Shown: positions 34,101 through 43,783 of the stretch, one piece after another
Layout: the number at the start of each line of letters is the position of its first letter
Numbering within the stretch: the stretch's first letter is position 1
Assembly: GCA_902728285.1 (NCBI GenBank)
Contig: CACVBU010000049.1
Span: 27,970-91,969, forward strand
Length of the DNA stretch: 64,000 nucleotides
Source: Clytia hemisphaerica
Taxonomy: Eukaryota; Cnidaria; Hydrozoa; Leptothecata; Clytiidae
Direction: 5' to 3'
The notes under the pieces: model-generated
Database searches by the model: none
What the model saw: the letters and a program-made list of their open reading frames with translations, nothing else
What the model was told of the DNA's origin: nothing
Program-made: the position numbers and the translations under genes

Positions 34101-36222
34101 ATTTTATGCAAATATGACATTTATTTGTAGGACCTTCTTTTATCGCACATTCAAAGTCTCGCTGAACAACTTCAAATGCTTTAGTTAATGTGATGGATGG
34201 ATCAACCATACTTTGACCTTGCACTTTATAAAATTCTTTTTCCTTTTCGGATCTATTTAGAAGCCGGTAAGTTTTTTTCATCGTTTTATCTTGTTCTCGA
34301 ACAATTTCTTTGTCTGATTCATCTTGATTTTTTCTCAAATTTTCCATTCTTTTTGAAGCAGATTTTCGATCTTTAGCTTTGTCTGATTCTTCTTGATTTT
34401 TTCTCAAATTTTCCATTCTTTTTGAAGCAGATTTTCGATCTTTAGCTTTGCCTGATTCATCTTGATTTTTTCTCAAATTTTCCAATCTTTTTGAAGCAGA
34501 TTTTCGATCTTTAGCTTTGTCTGATTCATTTTGATTTTTTCTCAGATTTTCCATTCTTTTTGAAGCAGATTTTCGATCTTTAGCTTTGTCTGATTCATCT
34601 TGATTTTTTCTCAGATTTTCCATTCTTTTTGAAGCAGATTTTCGATCTTTAGCTTTGTCTGATTCATCTTGATTTTTTCTCAAATTTTCCTTTCTTAATT
34701 TGTCTGATTTTCGAACTACTTCTTTTTCAATTACGTCTTGGTTTTCCCTCATATCTTTCTTTCGTTTCCTATCAGTTTCTCGAAAGAGTTGTTTTTTGAT
34801 GCCATCAAGATTATACCTTGATTTTTTCATTGCAGCTTCTTTTGACACAGCCGTGAGGTTATGCTTTCTTTTAACAGGAGTAGACTTAACAATTTCAGAC
34901 TGTTGTTCTTTGTTTCTTGAAGCTGTGACTTTATGTTCTTGATTTTCTATTTCTTTAAGAAGAGCTTTTTTCATCATTTGTTCTGGCTTCATATTAAGCG
35001 ATTGATCAACATTAAAATCAATTTTATTTAAGTCGTAATTAATATTTTTTCCTTCAGTTTCATCTATTAATTCAGGTTCAATAAGAGTGGAAGTGAGATT
35101 TTTAGAGTCGCCCTTAGAGATTTGCTCATTAGGATTAATATTTCTATTCACAGGCATAGGTTCCATTTCTCCATTAGATTTCTTGAAAATCAATAAGTAA
35201 GGAACTGTTTGATCATTAAGTTTGCAGTTAAAATCATCACCTTCAAAAGGGGTAACACGCTCGTCATTCACCGAATACCATTGTTCGTTATATTTCACAG
35301 CGGATGTATAATGCCCACTATTAGGTGTATCTCCTTGGTGATAAACAATTGCTTGTAATTTTAGACTCCCTAGAAGAACGGTTTCTATTTCTGATTCAAT
35401 AGTTATATTAGGAACTAATTTTCTCAATACCCCGTGAGTTTGATCATAACGGAAAATGACAAGTTGAACGATCAAGGCATCAGAAACGTTGAATAAGGTT
35501 CTACTTTTTGTCGCATTTGTTCTTGTTGGGCAATGAAAGCAATTGTAGTCTTCGATGAATTCACCGTAAGGGTCGTTAGTCAATTTCTCAATGTAACTTT
35601 TTACTGAATTCTTAGGATTATAAGGATCAGGAAATTGAATCCGACACATATTGTAATATTCAGTGCGCTCAGATGGATTATTGCAATTTTGGCATAAAAT
35701 TGACTCCAAAAAAGACAGTCGAAATGCACTTTCTACAGGAATATCATTTAGAATAACTTGATATACGTGATTCAAAATATAATTTATACATTCTTGAGCA
35801 TCAAATTGTTGTCGTTGTTTATAATCATACCCCGGAAGAACTATTGACTTTATGAATTCGTATGTTTCTATGGAAGATTCAGAGCTTTCTATTATTGAAA
35901 ACAATTCTTTTATTGCTAAATTACTAGAGTTATTATATTCATTATTTTTGATAAATTCTCGGAAACTGTCAATGGTGTATAATGATTGAACAACTGAGTT
36001 GAAGAAACAGACATTTTGACCTAGGTTTTTCAATCCTATTGGTTTATTTTCTCTCGGGCAATTTGCAGTATCAAAATTTGACTTATTTGGGGTTCCTCGA
36101 AAACACTTTTTCTTTTTCGGTCTTCCTTTTGGAGATTCAATTGAATTATTGATAGGCCCTGGATTTAATTCTACATCTCCATCTAAAATAAGCTTACTGG
36201 CTTTTAAAAAAAGTGGTATCAT
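31165..36222 (-). CDS. Helentron ORF: 2A-like peptide, ubiquitin-specific protease, Rep nuclease
   Basis: 1685 codons. Residues 1-23 form a hydrophobic leader ending in GDVELNPGP, an exact match to the 2A ribosome-skipping consensus D(V/I)ExNPGP. Residues 60-347 are a ubiquitin-specific protease domain: Cys box GLKNLGQNVCFFNS (Cys72), QQFDAQE (141-144), paired CxxC (177/180 and 228/231) and His box NSGHYTSAVKY (His304). A Lys/Arg-rich linker includes six 23-residue repeats (KSASKRMENLRKNQ-type, about 505-640). Residues 1010-1550 are the Helitron N-terminal Rep region, with NPVTVARQ, the HUH-like LEHVHAQVH (about 1209-1217), CRF.APWPP and the Tyr pair AYITSYMCKPE (about 1395-1403). A tail of acidic residues ends at the insertion-derived stop. 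The frame is open upstream to 36408 but has no ATG there, and a 68-codon ORF from 36400 overlaps the start. The protein would nick and rejoin transposon DNA. Confidence 0.92.
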   Translation of the reverse strand: MIPLFLKASKLILDGDVELNPGPINNSIESPKGRPKKKKCFRGTPNKSNFDTANCPRENKPIGLKNLGQNVCFFNSVVQSLYTIDSFREFIKNNEYNNSSNLAIKELFSIIESSESSIETYEFIKSIVLPGYDYKQRQQFDAQECINYILNHVYQVILNDIPVESAFRLSFLESILCQNCNNPSERTEYYNMCRIQFPDPYNPKNSVKSYIEKLTNDPYGEFIEDYNCFHCPTRTNATKSRTLFNVSDALIVQLVIFRYDQTHGVLRKLVPNITIESEIETVLLGSLKLQAIVYHQGDTPNSGHYTSAVKYNEQWYSVNDERVTPFEGDDFNCKLNDQTVPYLLIFKKSNGEMEPMPVNRNINPNEQISKGDSKNLTSTLIEPELIDETEGKNINYDLNKIDFNVDQSLNMKPEQMMKKALLKEIENQEHKVTASRNKEQQSEIVKSTPVKRKHNLTAVSKEAAMKKSRYNLDGIKKQLFRETDRKRKKDMRENQDVIEKEVVRKSDKLRKENLRKNQDESDKAKDRKSASKRMENLRKNQDESDKAKDRKSASKRMENLRKNQNESDKAKDRKSASKRLENLRKNQDESGKAKDRKSASKRMENLRKNQEESDKAKDRKSASKRMENLRKNQDESDKEIVREQDKTMKKTYRLLNRSEKEKEFYKVQGQSMVDPSITLTKAFEVVQRDFECAIKEGPTNKCHICIKWEYKGNGKRFLHKEYESLTMFELCDVSNTDCDPEEIYWICHPCDKAIKKEQLPVRAQANNLQLSPKLPELEELCPIEMMLVSQIIPFMFIVPKHKGGQQGLKGQCVMVPANLDKIQKVLPRICSDEFLISLALKRRLSDKSSVNKQNIRPAFVTKALQKLVEINQFYENVAPNARWEDESLRSDPELWSLLTDKNAQSQDDESDSDDNIEGNDHDLEKQIKDNNTSQPTLLYNITGATISSEEAIEIAHKQSTSEISSDQIVNIAPCENEIPVSFYSEPDWEALAFPGHYPDAKNYFNSPRERNITPSKYVHARLKSSDDRFASDPQYIFNALHWTESANVASAISFSQKKHFQSDISAGRLTNPDNVRQMISDDQIFQNSFKNIRGTPQWCHNMMLDVLAKCRVFGPSTYFLTWTAALFKWTNIIKVVAMQYGENLTDEDVNNMNWSEKVQYFKRNPVTVARQIDHIFNKVFPKMLMNGMHPIGQILNYDDRREFQHRTGLEHVHAQVHIKDAPKIDENDSNKDNEVVDFIDKYITCSLPDKKEYPKLYALVNTVQKHHHTTTCRKKSGSRCRFKAPWPPCEETRIIRGKQIDKNEYRASKKVLDRVLDQINNCSTDLQDVTLDGLLQSCDLSRDGYFSALDTVQKKLTVLYKRTPNETNIGPYNTVMISILQSNMNIQYVTNMYAVLAYITSYMCKPERNMSELMKKAHKEATGKAVKDKLRAIGNVFLTKREVSTHEAIERTLSLKMRTSNINVEYIPTGPKEKRTRILKNPSDLAKLDPDSKNVYQKNMIDKYENRPRKLKNMCYADFASTYTYPKKDTENEVGANETDDEIDETLEINNDLPKSITLKNGMGKMKKRTRPCVIRYHKVSKLKNRNEYYMVLLQLYMPWENEDNLKENCETFEERYLEVEEDIRSNILKHDPNFEAVNEIDINDIPVYDSSDSENSSGDELENDYRNIHPDLIDMDYYYPYSGH
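34300..34710 (-). repeat. 69-bp coding minisatellite (six copies)
   Basis: A 69-bp unit repeats in frame six times in the protease-Rep ORF, each encoding 23 residues around KSASKRMENLRKNQ and DESDKAKDR. Copies differ at only a few bases, so the array expanded recently. The peptide is highly charged and probably helical. Confidence 0.95.
36154..36156 (-). other. Predicted 2A skip point (Pro codon)
   Basis: The motif GDVELNPGP occupies residues 15-23 of the ORF starting at 36222. In the 2A mechanism no peptide bond forms between the final Gly and Pro, here residues 22 and 23. If active, it would release a 22-residue leader and start the protease-Rep protein with Pro. Activity is inferred from the motif alone. 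Confidence 0.6.
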
Positions 36223-36408
36223 AAGGAATCGGGTTATTTGAATTGCTTTGTAACTTTGAGTGGCGTTTATAATGGTCGTGCCTTGATTGACCTTCGCAAT
36301 GGCAATTATAGTCCTGCCAAGGTAGTAAAAGAGAGTATCTCTTGCTACCTTGACGGTGCCTTCGTGGACTTTGGCTGTTATCAGCTCTTTTAATGGGCAT
36401 TTTTTTAT

Positions 36409-37240
36409 TTATTTTTTGTTTTTTTGTTTTTTTGTTTTCTATGTTTTTTATGTTTTTTTTTTATTTTATTTTTTTTGTTTTTTTGTTTGTTTTTTTGTTT
36501 TCAATTTTTGATGCCTCTTTTTTCTTTTTTTTTGACAACAAGAAGTTAACAAAATTGCCCTAGTAAAAAATTCTTTCTTCGATCTTCGTTTTCTTCGGTA
36601 AACAGATTGATTTTGGTGTTTGACTGCCAACAGGATTACAGCTTGTGAAGGTATCGAAGGTATATATGATATTGATGTTTGAAGAGAACCGCAAAAACCA
36701 TCAACTGGGATATATTCTACTGGAGATGCTACTAAGACTTGCTTTATAACTTTTTTTATTTAAAACATTTATTGATTGAATCTAAAAAGAAGAAGAAAAT
36801 TAAGAAACATTGCAATGTATACAACGCTTATTAAAAGTCTCACCCGCTCAGCTCAGACGTTTTCTACATTTATCACACTCAAACGCTCATTTATGAGAGA
36901 TGTTATTATGCCATAACATATTGAGAGACCGAGAGACAAAATTTGTCTTAGTATTTTCTTCTCTCACCCTCAATCACAGTGCGTATTTTATCTTTTATTA
37001 CAAAGAGGGGACTCGTTAAAAAAAGAGGGAGAAGTACTGTGATGGAGAGCAAAAGAAAAAAATATTAACAGAATGAATTATTGATGACTCTGCATTGTAA
37101 AAACGCGGGAATAATTGTTCATTCATTCGATTATTTAATTTACACATTCCAGCGTAATCCCTCGTTCAACTTTCGATGCCCTTACGTGGCCCTTATTTCT
37201 CAATTTTCTTTTTGTAGGCTACCCGTATCGATCTCGTGAG
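36409..37240. other. Noncoding; T-rich low complexity
   Basis: 36403-36540 is almost pure T with interspersed G (TTTTTGTTTTTTTG). The rest is AT-rich without features. The 5' end of the Helentron probably lies in or near this stretch, but no terminal motif was recognised. Confidence 0.5.
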
Positions 37241-38706
37241 GGGTCCACTTCGGCCCTTTGGAGGTAAGACCGTATGAACCTCGGCTAGGCCCGCGACTCC
37301 CGTGGTCCTTTTTAACTCAAAGTTTATACGAAGTTTATATGTATATCACTATACGACATAAAACGAAAACAGCTGTATATATATTTTTAGAAAACATAGT
37401 TTGCTATATTTATACCAGATTATTTGGTGATAAAAGAGATTTCAATAAAAAACAAGAGATGAAAATTCGAGGAAATGTCAAAAAAACGGTTTTTCCGGCA
37501 TATTTCCGGCATTTTCGGCTGGAAAAAAATGTTTTTCGAAAATCGAGCTCCGTCACATTTTAGGTATTGTCATTTTGCATCAGTGTGAAAAATTTCATAA
37601 AAAAATATAAAGTACAGCTCGAGAAATTCAAGAAATACTGTCTTTCCAGCGAAAATAGGTTGTTCCGGAGATTTTTAAATAGTTCCGGCTTCAAAATTCA
37701 ATTTTATTGAAAATTGAAACATGCTTGATGGTGGGCATTGCTATTAATAATGTGTTTGAATGAAAAAACAACCATTTAGAAGGAAAAAGCCCAATGAAAA
37801 CCAAGAAAACAGCGATTTCCGGCATATTTCAGGCATTTTCCGCCGGAAAAAATTTTCTCAAAAATCAGACTCGGTCATGTTTTGGGCATTGTTAATACGC
37901 ATCTTTGTGCAAAAAATCAGAAAAAACTAATGATAAAATCTCGAGAAAATGCCAAAAAAACAGTATTTCCGGCATATTTCCGGCTTTTTCGGCCGGAAAA
38001 AAATGTTTTTCAAAAATCGGGCTCTGTCACATTTTAGGTATTATCATTTTGCATCAGTGTGCAAAATTTCATAAAAAAATATAAAGTTCAGCTCGAGAAA
38101 ATCAAGAAATACCGTTTTTCCGGCGAAAATGGGCTGCTCCGGCGATTTTTAGAAAGTTCCGGCTTCAAAACTCCGTTCTATTGACGATTGAACCGTGCTT
38201 CATGGTGGGCATTGCTATTAATAATGTTTTTGTGTGAAAAAACAACGAAATATAAGGAAAAAGTCCAATGAAAATCTGCAAAAATGGCGATTTCCGGCAT
38301 TTTCGACCGGAAAAGATTTTTTCTCAAAAATCGGACTCGGCCAAGTTTTTGGCATGGCTAATACGCATCTTTTTGCAAAAAATCAGAAAAAACTAAGGAT
38401 GAAATCTTGAGAAAATGCCAAAAAACCGGTTTTTCCGGCATATTTCCGGCATTTTTGGCCGGAAATGATTTTTTTTCGAAAATCGGGCTCCGTCACATTT
38501 TGGGCATTACCATTTTGCATCATTGTGCCAAAAATAAAAAAAAATTAATGAGCCAATCCTGAGAAAAGCTGGTAACAGACGGACGAACGAACGAACGAAC
38601 GAACGAACGAACGAACGAACGAACGAACGAACGAACGAACGAACGAACGAACGAACGGACATGGGTTAATTTATAGGACCTCCACCGGGGCACCCGGAGG
38701 TAGGTC
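37241..38706. repeat. ~470-bp tandem repeat ending in a (GAAC)n tract
   Basis: A unit beginning near TTTCCGGCATATTTCCGG starts at about 37480, 37950 and 38417 (period near 470 bp, just over two copies). Units contain repeated CCGG-centred words (TTCCGGC, GGCCGGAAA). A (CGAA)n tract of about 19 units follows at 38581-38657, then a conserved terminus GGTTAATTTATAGGACCTCC ending GGAGGTAGGTCC. The terminal part recurs inverted at 48757-48940, which marks this as a dispersed, probably transposable, element with an internal satellite. The left border is not defined. Confidence 0.8.
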
Positions 38707-39215
38707 CAAAAAGCAAAAAGTATTTAGGTGGAACCAAAATAGAAAAAATATATCTTACCTTGAATGAAAGAGGCTAGCAAAAAGCCCCAAAAGCACAACA
38801 TATACCACCAACCTGCATAGGTAAAACTGAATAATCCTTGTAAACTTTTGATGATTGTAGAAAACTGAAGCTAAAATGCAAACACTTACCTTTCTCAGAA
38901 TGTATGAATAACAAAAACAACTAAGATGTAACCTTTAAATTTTCAAAGCTTGAAAAGTTGCTCATTCTTTAACACCCAAAATTCAAAACGAAGTGGTCTG
39001 TCGGCTTTTCTCCCTCCAAAATTTAGGAAAGCACTCCTCCGTTCTCAGAACCTCTAAAATGAAGCCGTGGCAGAATGTTCTAGTCTGTTAATCAGCAGCC
39101 TCTCACCAACTTTTGCTCGTTCTCCTATGCAGCTCCTATTCTAGCAAACGACCGCCGCCTTTATGTTCCCGCCCTCTGACATGATTAATTAACAGACTAG
39201 TTTGCTAGTCTATGC
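38707..39215. other. Noncoding
   Basis: No coding region, repeat or RNA gene recognised. Confidence 0.4.
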
Positions 39216-39700
39216 TTAAAGCTGGAAAAACCTAAAGTTGTACTCGCCCAGATAACCTCCTACTTTACTACAATGGATGCCATACTTTTTGCGAATCCAC
39301 TCCTTCGCATGTCGTTCTGGTTCTGTATCTCCCTGATACAGAGCGACATTACAAGAGAAAGCCACGTTGGCTGGAACGTTGTATTGTTCAGTTGAAAAAA
39401 CAGTGCTTCCAGGTGGCACCACACTCTCTTCCCTGCTCCTTTATAATAAGGATGTCATACAGATCCCTTCAACACAGTTTCAAAATGTCAATACGTAGAT
39501 GTCGTCCAGGACCACTGATGGCCGGAGGGTTGGTTTCTAAAAAGGCCTGGCACTGCTCCCTCAAACCTTTGATCATCTCGATAACGGTTGTCCTTGATGG
39601 TGGCACGTTGTTAGCAATGTCCTGTAATGACAAATATTGGGACCATATTATATCTGTCATACTTAGATACGAGGGGTTAAGTACTGAACAATACAATTCG
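39216..39700 (-). pseudogene. Unidentified coding fragment
   Basis: Two minus-strand frames look coding. The first (about 39621-39470) reads DIANNVPPSRTTVIEMIKG and ISGPGRHLRID, possibly after an acceptor TCATTACAG, and stops at TGA near 39470. The second, overlapping in another frame (39422-39216), reads STEQYNVPANVAFSCNVALY and EWIRKKYGIHCSKVGGY to a stop. A frameshift or an intron must join them. I do not recognise the family. The GC-richer sequence at 39830-39930 (CACGTGTCCGGTC, AGCGGCCCAC) could be an old promoter for it. Confidence 0.35.
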
Positions 39701-39719
39701 TACAGCCTTTAAAAAATCA

Positions 39720-40659
39720 CAAAAAAAATCACGAAAAATCAAAGAAGAAAATAAAAAAACCCTAAAAACGGACAAATAAAATCACAGAAGTCAAAATATA
39801 CTCATCGCAAATAAGCAATTTCACTTTCGTTTTCGCCGCGGTAGTTTTAGAAAATATGATGTCACGTGTCCGGTCAAAACTTATATTACGGAAAAAACCT
39901 CAGCGGCCCACTTTCAGCAAATGGCGGGTGTACCGGTAACGGTCTGTGAAATATTGATTATCGGGAAAATGATTCACATTCGTAAAAACAAAATCGCGAT
40001 GGATTGACCCTCAGGAATGGAGAATCAAAGCTTGAATTATATCCTCATAATCCAACCTGAAGACTTTTCAAAGACCTTCTTCCTTTACAGGATTAGCTGT
40101 GCAAACTATCTCAAGGTAAATTTTGACAGAATTTGTAAAAATTTGTTTCTTATTGTTGTTCTACAATCCTCATATTTGAAAGGTCTGTTATTTCCCTACT
40201 ATTCTGCCAAAATGCTATAAAAGGATTCGAGCCATAAACATCATATTGACATGACAAAGAAAGAAGAAGAACAAGATAGATAATAATTTCTACTTTGTAG
40301 GGGATCTGTGTTAAAATTGTTTTTCCCGTTGCAGGTTGGATTCAGAATTTTTGTGGGGATTGCAGATTATTCTCATTAGTTGTATATTAGTCAATGATGT
40401 TACAATAAGTTTCATTCCTATTAAGTTTTATAAGCTTCGATATTGATCACCACATTTTTCTAAAAAATGATACTTTTTTGAAGAAATTTTTTTTCGAATT
40501 TTCTTCATAACTTTTGAATACGAGAAGCTAATTTAAAGTATGATAGCTCAAAATTTAAGTTGGCCTTTCTTCTTTCTAATGGTGAAAAGTTTCTCATTTT
40601 TTGGTTGAACCGTTGGTTACTTGAACTGGAAAAAGATAAAGATGATTAAACTATCTTAC
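39720..40659. other. Noncoding; possible promoter-like patch
   Basis: Mostly AT-rich. A short plus ORF begins at an ATGGCGGGTG at about 39921 (27 codons); nothing supports it beyond the start context. No repeats defined. Confidence 0.35.
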
Positions 40660-43303
40660 TATTGTAATTTCCAATTTCTTTAAGTGGCTTTCTTGTATTT
40701 GACTGATCAGGCGCTGAAGAGGAAAGGAAAACTTAGTTAAAATACATGTGAAATAATGACTTATAGTTTACTCAGATCTTCTCTTCAAAAATTCACACTT
40801 TAAAAACTGAGTGATTTACCTTGACAATAATTTTATTTTTGTGTGTTGAAAATCTTTTATGTAAAACATGTTTTTATTATACATAGCAATTGTCAGTTTC
40901 TATAAATTGGGTACTTTTTTGTGCTTTATTGTAGTGGGGGGAGAAGATGGTCATATTGATGAAGTGATATTGTGATTCCGCTTGAAAGCCCTAGGGACTG
41001 CTGGGGAAGAAGTTTTAGCACTTTTCAGGAAAAACTCAAATTGGGGGTTCATTATGAAATAATTTCAGGGTGAAATTTTTGAAAAAATGCAAAACCACCC
41101 CAAATTTTTCAACAAAAAGGACTTGAAAAAAGTTTGAATAAAGAAAGAAGACTGATTTTGCAGAGCAACAATTGTTTAAAGTGTTACAAACGAAATACTA
41201 ACAAAAATGTTGATAAAAATAGTGAAAAATTTAGATTATTCTTTATCATCAGGAATTTTGTGAATTTGTGTTTTTGAAATATTCAAACAGTAGGTTACCT
41301 AAAAGATTTGCAGAATACAAAAACATCAGTGTTAATTATAAAAAGAAAATAAAGAATCGAAATATAAACATGAGTTGAAAGCTGTGTGATTTACTATTTT
41401 TGTAAACATTTTGGGATTTTTGCTACATGAAAATCAAAAAACTTACTTTTCTTAGTAGAGAAAGATTTCTTCTTTCTTTTTGCATCTTGTGAAGCTGAAG
41501 CAGCCTGTTCTGACTCTGATAAAGATTCTGTTTCGACACTATATTGATTCTGCAGGTCTGGTAAAGAAAAGCAAACAAAATGTAATACTTCATTGCAGAG
41601 TCAAGATGATTATTCTTGAAAGAGGGGCTGAATTTTACACAAATCTCAAAGGTGGTGGTCAAGCTTTCTGAAAAGATCTGTTTCTACAGATTGTAAAAAT
41701 ATCAAGCCTTAAATCTGAGCTTTCTTACGCATTGTCTTTTTTTCATTTTTGTTTTTTTCAGCCTGCATGTCCACATCAGTTTTTACTGCCAATTTATATG
41801 GCATTGTATATAGTTTTGTATATAAACCTGATCTGTGTTGACAAATTTATTAATATAAATAATTAATCAATGATAATGATGAAAATAATAACAATAAAAA
41901 TTACAATTTAAAGTTAAAGTCTGGAAGAGTTAAATGTCTGATAAAGGATGAACATAATGTCTCACCAATTCCATCTTGCTGTGTGTCCCATGCACATATA
42001 ATTGAGTCTAGAAATAAGTAAACTTAACATAATAAAGTCAGTCTCATTTTTAGAGCAAACTCCATTGCTGCAGGTCTTTGCACGGGGTACCAAGGCAGGG
42101 TACTAACCCATAGGGTCCTTTAACTTGATTTTTTACTCAATATTTTAGTACCACCCAACCATATTTTCATCACACACTTCTTAACCATTTTGGAAGTTTT
42201 GTGTTCAAAAAAATCTAAAAATTTCTCAAAAGAGTTTCAAAAAGTCAATATTACAACAAACTACTTTTTTAAATTGAAAAACAGCAAAATTCTTTAAAAA
42301 AGTACCCAAATAGTACCCTTTGCTTGAAGAATGAAAAATACACACCCCCCACACCCAAAGTGGTACTGTACCCTGCTGTACCGGGTACTAACTCTTCTGA
42401 AAGGCAAAAATAGACACAGCCACCTGGCTATAGGTCAGTACCCTGTGTCTGTACCCCCCCCCCTGGTCTTTGAAACCTTGAACAGTTGATCAAGTCCGAG
42501 TTATTTTTCAATATTTTTAGAATTTCTTAAAAAATTGTGGGCAGATTGCATACAAAATAATATCTATCTTAATAAAGAAATGGAAATGGAAGACCAAAAA
42601 GCAAATGAAATGAAAAGCAACAAAGCCAAAATTGTGTTAGAAGTTAACATTTTTGCTGTTTTGTACACCACCCCCTGATAAGGGGGTTGTATTAATGTTC
42701 TAGGTCAAGGTGAAATTTTTTAGTTAAATCAATAAGCTGGAGACACTTATTATGTACCAAAGACTGCAATAAGCTGCAATAGGCTGATATGCAATAGGCT
42801 GCCACAACAGCATAAGGAGTATTAAATCAATAAGACCCATTCTTACACTAACGGAACTAACTTTTGCAGGAACTAATTTTAGCAAAACTAATTTGATCGG
42901 GTGAGAAAAAATGCAATAGAACAATAATAACCTTTTTTAACCGTCCTTTGTTTACCAGATGACAAAATTGATCTTTTTGTGGGATTTGGATCTATCAAAG
43001 ATAAGAAAGCAAGTTGATAACTAAAAAACAAATTTAATAAATTTCAATGTTCGACCGCATCTTCTTTAAAGGGAGCGACTAAAAAGTAGGACCTTTAAAA
43101 TTACCCATTACAGGGCAAGAAAAATTGGCTAAATAAACCTATGGCCATGGTGCAAATTTTCAAAATTTTGCCAATTTACTACAGGCCAAATAGTTCAGTG
43201 TACTTTCTGAAGCCTGAAAATTATTACTCTTTTGGTTTGAGTCAACAACGTCAAGTTAAAATTCAAATTGAAAATATAAGGAAATTGGAAGTCTTAACTT
43301 ACT
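40660..43303 (-). CDS. Candidate short-exon gene, all phase-1 introns (unidentified)
   Basis: A string of short minus-strand blocks with good splice signals: one ending at 43303 (PDELLFIPASP, donor GTAAGT), 42932-42991 (DPNPTKRSILSSGKQRTVKK), 41966-42007 (DSIICAWDTQQDGIG), one ending at 41729 (KLAVKTDVDMQAEKNKN), 41447-41557 (SVETESLSESEQAASASQ, then basic) and 40660-40713 (APDQSNTRKPLKEIGNYN). All can be read in phase 1 and stay open. Composition is charged and Ser/Glu-rich, like the linker exons of the HECT gene at the left edge. No domain is seen and both ends are missing, so it may be the 5' half of another ligase-type or transposon-derived gene. A hAT-like MITE sits in one intron. Confidence 0.4.
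42081..42464. mobile_element. hAT-like MITE, 8-bp target duplication
   Basis: GGTCTTTG is duplicated at 42073-42080 and 42465-42472, the 8-bp size typical of hAT. The ends are imperfect inverted repeats of about 30 bp (GGGGTACCAAGGCAGGGTAC versus GGGGTACAGACACAGGGTAC). Noncoding, with several GTACC-containing words inside. Confidence 0.75.
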
Positions 43304-43783
43304 TGGACTAGCAGGAATGAACAGCAGTTCATCAGGTGATTCCACAATGAAAGCAAGAAAAAAACTTCGTTGTCAGTTGTTGTGTGTAGAAGAAAAAGAT
43401 GTTAACAGTCAGGAGCACACGCGTTTGGCATTTGGCGCCTTATTCAACCATTTTTTACTTTCCCGGTATATTTTATGAAGGTCCGGTCAACCTTTCACTG
43501 ATTCTGCGATCCTATTGGCTGATTTACAAAATATGATCGGAATTCATTTAAATTATTACGGGCACCTTTAATTGTTGTGGTGCCCAGTTTTCTTCTTCGT
43601 CTTCATTTCGATCGATCTACTAGTCTAGGAGGTTGAACCAGTCTAGGAGGTCATCAAGTACATATTAAACATTTTTACAACACGTGAGAAATTTTACAGC
43701 ACAGTCGACAGTACACTCATGAAGCAAAGTCTTTGACTTTAAAACCTTAAATATTTTCAGTTTTTTCATTTAAAATAATCAAC

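Larger units (their letters stand above)
25933..36408 (-). mobile_element. Helentron (Helitron-class rolling-circle transposon), approximate limits
   Basis: Three minus-strand coding blocks belong together: the protease-Rep ORF, the Pif1 helicase-endonuclease and an RPA-like protein. A RepHel with a C-terminal exonuclease-endonuclease-phosphatase domain is diagnostic of the Helentron branch, and RPA-like ORFs are known from several Helitrons. The exact ends could not be fixed because Helentron termini are short and degenerate; the limits given are just the coding span plus the open region upstream of the first ORF. A T-rich tract at 36403-36540 lies immediately upstream. The copy is inactivated in the middle. 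Confidence 0.85.

Noticed and set aside
36194-36400. -1 ribosomal frameshift from the upstream ORF into the protease-Rep ORF at a T7A4 run
   Set aside because: The downstream frame is +1, not -1, relative to the upstream ORF, so the slippery-site model does not fit.
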